Below, one piece after another: positions 1-5,446 of a stretch of 5,530 bases of DNA (positions are counted from its first letter, which is position 1; each line of letters opens with the position of its first letter). The DNA comes from Cytophagales bacterium (GTDB lineage: Bacteria > Bacteroidota > Bacteroidia > Cytophagales > MED-G16), in NCBI GenBank assembly GCA_029940715.1, contig JAPYTU010000035.1:9867-15396 (forward strand). Direction: 5' to 3'. The notes below the pieces were generated by a model. That model was given only the letters and a program-made list of their open reading frames with translations. It searched no databases and had not been told where the DNA came from. The position numbers and the translations under genes are program-made.

Positions 1-1670
1 CCTATATCAATTATATTATCTGCTTGTAGCATCATATCTCTATCATGTTCCACAACTATAATAGTATTTCCTAAATCTCTTAACTCTTTCAATGACTTAA
101 TGAGTTTATTATTATCTCTTTGATGTAAACCTATACTAGGTTCGTCTAAAATATATAACACACCTACTAACTGGGTTCCTATTTGAGTTGCAAGTCTAAT
201 TCTTTGAGCTTCACCACCCGAAAGAGATTTAAGAGGTCTATTAAGACTTAAATATGTTAGGCCTAAATTTAATAATAAATTTATTCTCTGAGATATTTCT
301 TTAAATATAGGTTTAGCAATAATTTTTTGTTTTCCATTTAATTTTTTCTCAGTATTATTTAACCAACCTGAAAAAGTTTTAATGTCCATCTGATTTAATT
401 CAGAAATATTTTTGTTATTAATTTTAAAATGTAAAGACTCTTTTTTTAATCTATCTCCATTGCATACAGAACATTTCTTTTTTAAAAAAAAATCATCCAT
501 AAATTCTTTAATTTTTTTAGATTTTACATCTTTACTTTTTTTCATAAAATCAATTACACCATGGTACTTTACATACCATAATGTTCCAGGATATTTTTTT
601 GAATTAACAGCCACATCATGATCATCTCCATATAAAATAATATCTAAAACTTTTTCTGGTATTTCTTTTATAGGACTAGAGATATCTAGCTTATGTTGTT
701 TTAAAATAGATTGTATTTTTTTAAAAATCCATACATCCTTATATTGACCTAGCGGAATAATACCTCCTCTACTTATACTTTTATCATAATCTTCAATAAT
801 AAGATCTTTTAAAACTTCATCGACAATTCCTAGTCCCTTACAGGATTCACACCAGCCATATGGTGAATTAAATGAAAAACTATTTGGTGAAGGATCATCA
901 AAAGATAATCCTGTACTTGGATCTACTAAATTTTTTGAATAAAAATTAGAGTTATTATTATCTAAAATATACATCGTACCATCTCCACTTTTTAGTGCTA
1001 TAGATATAGAATTTAAAAGTCTCCGATTATTATTTTCTTCTATTACCAACTTATCTATTACAATTTCAATATCATGAATTGAATATCTATCCAATTGTAG
1101 ATTTTTTGTTATTTCAACAATCTTTCCATCTATTCTAACATTAGCAAAACCCTTTTTTCTAATTTTTTGAAATAATTCCTTATAATGTCCCTTTCTACTT
1201 TTAACAACAGGAGCTAAAATTGAAATTGTTTTATTTAAAAAATCTTTTTTTACACTATCAATTATTTGTTCTTTATTTTGTTTTATCATTCGTTTACCAG
1301 ACAAATAAGAATAAGCTATAGAAGCTCTAGCATATAAAAGTCTTAAAAAATCATATATCTCAGTTAAAGTTCCAACGGTTGATCTTGGATTTTTTGAAGT
1401 CGTTTTTTGCTCTATCGAAATAACAGGTGAAAGACCATTAATTTTGTCAAGGTCTGGCCTTTGAATTTCTCCAATAAAAGATCTTGCATAAGCAGAAAAG
1501 CTTTCCATATACCTTCTTTGACCCTCGGCATAAATAGTATTAAATGCTAATGAACTCTTTCCACTACCAGATACTCCGGTAATAACTATAAGATTATTTT
1601 TTTTAAACTTTAAATCTATATTCTTAAGATTATTTTCTCTAGCACCTAATATTTCTATATGATTTTTCAT
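1..1670 (-). CDS. uvrA: Excinuclease ABC subunit A (UvrA), N-terminal 556 codons, cut by the window edge
   Basis: UvrA is the dimeric ATPase that finds bulky DNA lesions and loads UvrB in nucleotide excision repair, in the cytoplasm. I translated the frame throughout: it is open from ATG at 1670 to the left edge, with no stop or frameshift. Visible motifs are Walker A GVSGSGKSS (residues 32-40), EGQRRY (49-54), the conserved SIEQKTTSKNPRSTVGT block (85-101), a CxxC pair at C274/C277, CSVC at 400-403, the ABC signature LSGGEAQRIRLA (483-494), Walker B LYILDEPSIGLHQRD (505-519) and the switch histidine in VVEHD (539-543). Full-length UvrA is about 940 residues, so the second ABC half lies outside. 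Two usual cysteine pairs are missing: residues 116-128 read ASIAYSYLSGKRM where many UvrAs have CPxC, and around 249-252 VDPS replaces the first half of the zinc knuckle completed by C274/C277. From memory, Bacteroidota UvrAs share this AYSYLSG-type stretch, so it is probably lineage-typical. It is probably co-transcribed with the gene ending 7 bases upstream. Confidence 0.97.
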   Translation of the reverse strand, partial: MKNHIEILGARENNLKNIDLKFKKNNLIVITGVSGSGKSSLAFNTIYAEGQRRYMESFSAYARSFIGEIQRPDLDKINGLSPVISIEQKTTSKNPRSTVGTLTEIYDFLRLLYARASIAYSYLSGKRMIKQNKEQIIDSVKKDFLNKTISILAPVVKSRKGHYKELFQKIRKKGFANVRIDGKIVEITKNLQLDRYSIHDIEIVIDKLVIEENNNRRLLNSISIALKSGDGTMYILDNNNSNFYSKNLVDPSTGLSFDDPSPNSFSFNSPYGWCESCKGLGIVDEVLKDLIIEDYDKSISRGGIIPLGQYKDVWIFKKIQSILKQHKLDISSPIKEIPEKVLDIILYGDDHDVAVNSKKYPGTLWYVKYHGVIDFMKKSKDVKSKKIKEFMDDFFLKKKCSVCNGDRLKKESLHFKINNKNISELNQMDIKTFSGWLNNTEKKLNGKQKIIAKPIFKEISQRINLLLNLGLTYLSLNRPLKSLSGGEAQRIRLATQIGTQLVGVLYILDEPSIGLHQRDNNKLIKSLKELRDLGNTIIVVEHDRDMMLQADNIIDI

Positions 1671-1677
1671 TAAAAAA

Positions 1678-2595
1678 TTACTTTTTACAATAAAAGTCTA
1701 TTAATGCATCATCTAAATTTTTATACAAAAATTGAAATTTTAAATTTTCAATTTTTTTAGAAGATACATTTTTGCCATTAAAAATTAAATTAGCTACTTC
1801 ACCAAATAAAATTTTAATAATTATAGCTGGCGCTTTAACAAATGAAGGATATCTAATTACACCTAATTTTTTAGACAAACAATTGGTAAAATAACTATTA
1901 CTAACTGGAATGGGAGAAACTGCATTTATAAATCCTCTAATATTATGATATTTTTGACAAAATAAAATCATTCTAACCAAATCATCTATATGAATCCAAC
2001 TCATTATCTGATTCCCACTTCCTAAAGGAACTCCTAATCTTAATTTAAAGATCGGAAATAATTTTTTTAAAATACCTCCATGCGGAGACAATACAATTCC
2101 TATTCTTAAAATTACTGTTCTTATTCCTAAAGATTTAAATTTAATGTTTTCTTCTTCCCAATCCTTAACAACCCGAGCTAAATAATCATCTTCAAATACA
2201 CTCTCTTCCTTTTGGGGTTCTTTTGTATTTGATTTATAAATTGCTATGGCTGAAGCTGAGATAATATGCTTAGGTAGAATTTCTAATTCTTTAATTTTAC
2301 TAAATAATAATTGGGTGGTTTTAATTCTACTATTATAAATATTTAATTTTTGTTTTTTTGTCCATCTGTTTTTATCAATAGACTCTCCTACTAAATTGAT
2401 AATTGTATCTAAATCATTTATTTGACTTAAATCCAATTTATTATTATCAGGATCCCAATTCATAAAACGAATTCCTTCTTTTATATGGGATTTTCTCCTA
2501 GTAAGAACAATGATGTTATATAAATCAAAATCTAATTGAGATATAAATTTTTTTCCAATCAATCCAGTACCACCAGTAATTAAAATAGATTTCAT
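1678..2595 (-). CDS. TIGR01777-family epimerase (YfcH/SDR39U1-like NAD(P)-binding protein)
   Basis: This is a 305-residue atypical short-chain dehydrogenase/epimerase of the TIGR01777 group, close to the family's usual length of about 300. The N-terminal Rossmann motif is TGGTGLIG (7-14), followed by VLTRR (30-34). Family landmarks come in order: INLVGESI...RWT (66-79), NSRIKTT (88-94), ISASAIAIY (112-120), DYLARVVKDWEEE (137-149), the LRIGIVLSPHGGIL block (163-176), and GSGNQIMSWIHIDDL (192-206). The C-terminus, about 245-305, resembles DUF1731, with GEVAN, GKNVSSKKI and a terminal LDDAL helix. Within ISASAIAIYK the residue after Y120 is lysine where relatives usually have glycine, so catalysis by the classical YxxxK mechanism cannot be assumed. 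The substrate is unknown for the whole family. The start is the ATG at 2595, directly before the Rossmann strand. Its TAA stop is 7 bases from the uvrA ATG, indicating an operon. The opposite gene starts only 38 bases away. Family call is strong; biochemical role unknown. Confidence 0.92.
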   Translation of the reverse strand: MKSILITGGTGLIGKKFISQLDFDLYNIIVLTRRKSHIKEGIRFMNWDPDNNKLDLSQINDLDTIINLVGESIDKNRWTKKQKLNIYNSRIKTTQLLFSKIKELEILPKHIISASAIAIYKSNTKEPQKEESVFEDDYLARVVKDWEEENIKFKSLGIRTVILRIGIVLSPHGGILKKLFPIFKLRLGVPLGSGNQIMSWIHIDDLVRMILFCQKYHNIRGFINAVSPIPVSNSYFTNCLSKKLGVIRYPSFVKAPAIIIKILFGEVANLIFNGKNVSSKKIENLKFQFLYKNLDDALIDFYCKK

Positions 2596-2627
2596 ATTAT
2601 TGCAAATATTTATAATACGTAGCTGTA

Positions 2628-2772
2628 AATTTAATGATGCAATTAAATTCTTTTTTTAGAAATACAATTTTTTTAATTATTCTACCTTTAATTTCATTTA
2701 GTGAAAAAATTAAAATACCAAATATACTTTTTTCAGAAATAGGAATATCTAAACAAGAATTTAATGATGCAA
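2628..2772 (+). repeat. Pair of 15-base direct repeats, 130 bases apart
   Basis: The 15-mer AATTTAATGATGCAA occurs at 2628-2642, across the tandem start codons of the secreted-protein gene, and again at 2758-2772 inside the same gene. The two copies are in different reading frames relative to that gene (offset 130 is not a multiple of three). The shorter core AATGATGCAA appears a third time near 4290, upstream of moxR. No function is implied; chance similarity in AT-rich DNA is possible. Confidence 0.5.
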
Positions 2773-3269
2773 AATATAATTCACAATCTTTTTCATGTCT
2801 AATACCATTAAAAATTATAAACTATGAAGTAGAAAAATTTTACTCAGAATTAGGTTCATTAACAAAAGAAAAAAAAATATTAATGAATACAATAAAAAAT
2901 AAAAATGAACAATTAAAACTGAGCAGTTTAATTGTCAAAAAAAATAAACGATCCTTTATTTATGTGACTGATATGAATGAGAAGGAAGAAAATAAATTAA
3001 TTATAAGAAATTTACTGTTATCAATAAAAAGAATTCTAAAAAAAAGATACATCAATGATTATATAAAAGAAATTGAATCTGACATCAAAAAAATTGACAA
3101 AAAACAAAATAAATTAATTCGCAAAAATCCTAAATATTTAGAAATAAATTCAATGTTTTTTTATAAACTATTTCAAAAAAATGAATCTAAAAAAGTAGAT
3201 TTAAAAATATCATTAGAAAAACTATATGAAGAATTAGATGAAGCTAAAGCTGCGTATAATGATATATAA
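2634..3269 (+). CDS. Unrecognised secreted protein with signal peptide and lysine-rich helical body
   Basis: I do not recognise this 211-residue protein. Residues 1-23 look like a signal peptide: R9 in the n-region, a hydrophobic core FLIILPLISF (13-22), and plausible cleavage after S23 before EKIKIP. No lipobox cysteine is present; the only cysteine is C55. From about 60 to 105 and again from 115 to 205 the chain is rich in K, E, N and L with few prolines or glycines, which suggests long helices or coiled coil, for example 145-165 and 188-207. This fits a periplasmic or surface-exposed protein, but no function can be assigned. Two ATGs stand in tandem (2634 and 2637), so the protein may start at either; there is no Shine-Dalgarno. 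It is transcribed away from the epimerase gene, 38 bases between starts, and ends 7 bases from the stop of the convergent ATPase gene. The coding strand is very A-rich. A real gene is likely because of the signal peptide, the open length and the snug fit between neighbours. Confidence 0.8.
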   Translation: MMQLNSFFRNTIFLIILPLISFSEKIKIPNILFSEIGISKQEFNDAKYNSQSFSCLIPLKIINYEVEKFYSELGSLTKEKKILMNTIKNKNEQLKLSSLIVKKNKRSFIYVTDMNEKEENKLIIRNLLLSIKRILKKRYINDYIKEIESDIKKIDKKQNKLIRKNPKYLEINSMFFYKLFQKNESKKVDLKISLEKLYEELDEAKAAYNDI

Positions 3270-3276
3270 AATTAAA

Positions 3277-4239
3277 TTAATTATTTATTTCAATCTTATT
3301 TAAGATACTCGTAACAATTTCTCTCGTATTAATACCTTCAGCTTCAGCTTCATAATTCAATATTATTCTATGATTTAATACATCGTATGCAATTTCTTTT
3401 ACATCTTCAGGAGTTACATAATCTCTATTTTGAAAAAATGCATTAGCCTTAGATGCAAGAACAAGATTAATACTTGCTCTAGGAGAAGCTCCAAAAGAAA
3501 TATAATTAGCAGCATCCTCAAGCCCAATAGATTTAGGATTTCTAGTAGCAAATACTATTTCTATTAAATACTTTTCTATGGATTCTGAAACAGAAACATT
3601 ATTAATTTCATTCTTTATTGACGTTATATCTTTTTTTGTAAGAATGGTTTTTATTTTATTATTAAAATTTAAATCCGTCATCCTTCTCATTATTTTTAAT
3701 TCTTCTTGCTTTGAAGGATAGCTAACATTTAACTTCATCATAAATCTATCTTTTTGTGCTTCTGGTAGAGGGTATGTTCCTTCTTGATCAATAGGATTTT
3801 GAGTTGCCAAAACCAAAAATGGTTCATCTAATTTATATGTATTATCACCTATTGTAACTTGTTTTTCCTGCATTGATTCTAAGAGCGCAGATTGAACTTT
3901 TGCTGGAGATCTATTAATTTCATCTGCTAAAATAATATTTGAAAATATTGGTCCTTTTTTTATTTCAAAAGCTGTTTTCTTTTGATTATAAATCATAGTT
4001 CCTATAACATCAGAAGGCAACAAATCAGGAGTAAATTGAATCCTTTTAAAATCAAGCTTCAACACATTAGCAAGGGTATTTATAGTGAGTGTTTTTGCAA
4101 GACCAGGAACACCCTCAAGAAGGATATGACCCTGAGTAAAAAGACCCATCATTAATCTTCTCACCATATAATTCTGACCTACAACAATTTTTCCTACCTC
4201 CTCAAATACATTTTGAATTTTATTATAATTTTTTGACAT
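3277..4239 (-). CDS. MoxR-family AAA+ ATPase
   Basis: This is a complete 320-residue MoxR-type AAA+ ATPase, a cytoplasmic chaperone-like machine that remodels or activates partner proteins by ATP hydrolysis. It has the conserved N-terminal VGQ (20-22), Walker A GVPGLAKT (43-50), the FTPDLLPSDVIG segment (69-80), GPIFSNIILADEINR with the Walker B acidic residues D106/E107 (96-110), PAKVQSALLESMQE (112-125), sensor 1 ATQNP (145-149), PLPEAQKDRF with the arginine finger R165 (157-166), and sensor 2 GASPRAS (250-256). All catalytic residues look intact and the length is typical. The ATG at 4239 starts a natural N-terminus, and an exact TAAATTTG promoter-like element lies 14 bases upstream. MoxR genes usually sit just upstream of a DUF58 protein and VWA-domain (BatA/BatB) genes. 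Here the downstream side holds an opposite-strand gene instead, so the partner must lie elsewhere. The gene upstream on the same strand, a DUF4199 protein, is 231 bases away. Confidence 0.96.
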   Translation of the reverse strand: MSKNYNKIQNVFEEVGKIVVGQNYMVRRLMMGLFTQGHILLEGVPGLAKTLTINTLANVLKLDFKRIQFTPDLLPSDVIGTMIYNQKKTAFEIKKGPIFSNIILADEINRSPAKVQSALLESMQEKQVTIGDNTYKLDEPFLVLATQNPIDQEGTYPLPEAQKDRFMMKLNVSYPSKQEELKIMRRMTDLNFNNKIKTILTKKDITSIKNEINNVSVSESIEKYLIEIVFATRNPKSIGLEDAANYISFGASPRASINLVLASKANAFFQNRDYVTPEDVKEIAYDVLNHRIILNYEAEAEGINTREIVTSILNKIEINN

Positions 4240-4396
4240 AAAAATAATTTTTGCAAATTTAACTATTAAATAACCTTAGAAATCGATAAAATGATGCAAA
4301 AAATTGTTAAAATTGATAACTAAACCACGAATAAGAAAAACTACTGAACGTATAATAAATTAAACAAAATAATAAACAACTGAAATTACAAAAACA
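4240..4396. other. Non-coding stretch upstream of the MoxR gene
   Basis: The gap between the MoxR start and the end of the DUF4199 gene is 231 bases, the longest in the window. The 157 bases nearest moxR hold no convincing gene. The moxR-proximal end contains a candidate promoter (see that entry). I see no tRNA, no GC-rich hairpin with a U-tract, and no repeat array. The remaining part of the gap is covered by the small plus-strand reading frame at 4397. A leader or small RNA cannot be excluded from sequence alone. Confidence 0.6.
4254..4261 (-). promoter_or_regulatory. Candidate -7 promoter element (TAnnTTTG) for the MoxR gene
   Basis: On the minus strand the bases read TAAATTTG, an exact match to the TAnnTTTG -7 element recognised by the primary sigma factor of Bacteroidota. 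It ends 14 bases before the ATG at 4239, which would give a very short leader of roughly ten bases. No TTTG or TTG sits at the expected 17-23 base spacing; the nearest TTTG upstream is about 35 bases away, so the -33 half is not supported. The element could occur by chance in AT-rich DNA. Confidence 0.45.
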
Positions 4397-4474
4397 ATGA
4401 AAAAAAAGATAATTAAATCATTAAAGGTCTTACTTGGTTTATTGATACTAGTATCTCTTAAAAATTTAATTTAA
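4397..4474 (+). CDS. Possible 25-residue single-span membrane peptide
   Basis: A short frame runs from ATG at 4397 to TAA at 4474 and would encode 25 residues: a lysine-rich start MKKKIIKSLK followed by a hydrophobic stretch VLLGLLILVSL and a short polar tail. This is the pattern of a small membrane peptide or of a bare signal peptide. The start is preceded by an A-rich stretch, as is common before Bacteroidota genes, and has no Shine-Dalgarno. It is convergent with the DUF4199 gene and overlaps its stop codon by four bases. No recognisable promoter lies upstream. It may instead be the remnant of a secreted-protein gene that lost everything after its leader, or a chance frame. I do not recognise it as a known peptide. 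Confidence 0.3.
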   Translation: MKKKIIKSLKVLLGLLILVSLKNLI

Positions 4475-5025
4475 TTCATACGATCAGAGACGGGTTCATT
4501 TCTTTTAATAAAAATTGCTGTAAATAAAGAAAACAATCCTACAAATAATAACCCCCAAGGACTAGATTTTAAAATACCAGATACCGTAGTTGAATTTTTT
4601 ATTCCTTCTTCAATAGCTGGAATTGATGCATCTATTGTTTCTTGAGGAGCACCAAAATTCTCCATCATCTTAACACTTTCTTCAATTGATAAATCTGTCA
4701 TTACTTGTGGTAAGTCTGGATCTATAACATTATATAACAAAATCTGAAAGCATATTCCAATTACAAATGATACAATCATTACCAAAAAAGAATATTTTAA
4801 AGCGTTGCCATACGACAAAATTCCACCTATACTATTTCTATATGTAATGCCAAGATATATTAATAAACCCACATTTATAATTAAACTTAAAATTCCAAAC
4901 CACCACTTTACCATAAGTTCAATATTAATCATATAAGTTAGCATAGTCATAATAATAGAAACAGCAGCAAGAATAATCCCACTTTTTAAGATTTCTTCTT
5001 TATAATTAATTGTATTTGATTCCAT
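4471..5025 (-). CDS. DUF4199-family integral membrane protein
   Basis: This is a 184-residue inner-membrane protein resembling DUF4199, a family of unknown function found mainly in Bacteroidota. Four hydrophobic spans are visible: about 13-33, 41-60, 76-99 and 151-173. The family-like landmarks are the SYGNALKYSF entry to the third span (71-80), the VIDPDLP motif after it (100-106), and the acidic, soluble segment with MMENFGAPQET (120-130) before the last span. I chose the ATG at 5025 (MESNTINY). The longer frame begins with TTG at 5052, but that triplet lies inside a promoter-like element, and the extra nine residues add nothing to the fold. The 90-residue gene upstream is 70 bases away on the same strand. 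No function can be stated. Confidence 0.85.
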   Translation of the reverse strand: MESNTINYKEEILKSGIILAAVSIIMTMLTYMINIELMVKWWFGILSLIINVGLLIYLGITYRNSIGGILSYGNALKYSFLVMIVSFVIGICFQILLYNVIDPDLPQVMTDLSIEESVKMMENFGAPQETIDASIPAIEEGIKNSTTVSGILKSSPWGLLFVGLFSLFTAIFIKRNEPVSDRMN

Positions 5026-5049
5026 ATTTATACGTTTTAATAAAATTAA

Positions 5050-5081
5050 CAAATAATAATTATTGTTTTGTCTATTTTCAA
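5050..5081 (-). promoter_or_regulatory. Candidate Bacteroidota-type promoter for the DUF4199 gene
   Basis: Read on the minus strand, a TTG at 5081-5079 is followed after 20 bases by TATTATTTG at 5058-5050. That resembles the TTTG / TAnnTTTG promoter with one extra base in the -7 element. The predicted transcript would start near 5045 and leave about 20 bases before the ATG at 5025. If correct, the DUF4199 gene can be expressed independently of the upstream 90-residue gene, and translation cannot start at the TTG at 5052. The match is imperfect. Confidence 0.4.
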
Positions 5082-5095
5082 CACGAATAATTTAA

Positions 5096-5368
5096 CTAAT
5101 TTTTCATTCTTTCTCTTTTCGCTATTTCTTCAACCTCTTTATCTATATCATCAATTTCTTTAAATACAATTCTCAGCTTTTTTTCTAACTCTCTTAAAGC
5201 AGTCCTTGTTTCATCATCTAAATGATCAGATTTGTAAAGACTTAACAAATTATCTGCCGCTTTTGTTATTTTTTCTTTACTATCATCAACAAATCGATCA
5301 AATATTTCAAATTTATCTCTATTAATATCTTGATCTCCATAAATAAAACCTATTGTATTATCACTCAT
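5096..5368 (-). CDS. Small acidic helical protein of unknown function
   Basis: I do not recognise this 90-residue protein. It has no signal peptide, membrane span, cysteine or zinc motif, so it should be cytoplasmic. After an N-terminal segment MSDNTIGFIYGDQDINRDKF, nearly all of the sequence from about 20 to 88 looks helical and highly charged. The C-terminal half (about 56-87, including the run KEIDDIDKEVEEIAKR) has a heptad-like pattern suggesting a coiled coil or an adaptor-like helical hairpin. The start is the ATG at 5368 and the stop is TAG. It lies 70 bases upstream of the DUF4199 gene on the same strand and 78 bases from the divergent gene at 5447, so it heads this minus-strand group. 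Codon use is like its neighbours. Confidence 0.75.
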   Translation of the reverse strand: MSDNTIGFIYGDQDINRDKFEIFDRFVDDSKEKITKAADNLLSLYKSDHLDDETRTALRELEKKLRIVFKEIDDIDKEVEEIAKRERMKN

Positions 5369-5446
5369 TATTTTGAATTATGCTGATAGTAATTTATTTA
5401 TTGAATATATTTATATTATTCAAAAAAATAAAATAATATCAAAAAA
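5369..5446. promoter_or_regulatory. Divergent intergenic region with presumed promoters for both sides
   Basis: These 78 bases separate two divergent starts and must hold at least one promoter for each. The sequence is almost pure A/T. On the plus strand a TTTG at 5372-5375 is followed by TATTTATTG at 5395-5403, a loose match to TAnnTTTG, leaving about 40 bases to the ATG at 5447. On the minus strand only a weaker TAAATTAC-like box is seen. Neither match is precise enough to define a start site. Confidence 0.35.

Noticed and set aside
412..621. A 69-codon plus-strand frame
   Set aside because: It lies wholly inside uvrA on the opposite strand; its F/S/L-rich translation is the antisense shadow of conserved, correctly framed UvrA sequence.
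1..1670. Missing cysteines as a sign that uvrA is decaying
   Set aside because: The frame is fully open, and both Walker motifs, the signature and the switch histidine of the first ATPase site are intact, so a functional variant is more likely than a pseudogene.
3266..3290. AT-only imperfect inverted repeat between the convergent genes as a terminator
   Set aside because: The stem would contain only A-U pairs and the symmetry is poor; not enough to call an intrinsic terminator.
4291..4323. Ten-codon plus-strand frame beginning with two ATGs
   Set aside because: Too short, no hydrophobic or other recognisable pattern, and no start context; the upstream region is better explained as non-coding.
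5026..5052. Nine-residue N-terminal extension of the DUF4199 protein starting at TTG
   Set aside because: The TTG overlaps a promoter-like box and an ATG with a typical N-terminus follows at 5025.
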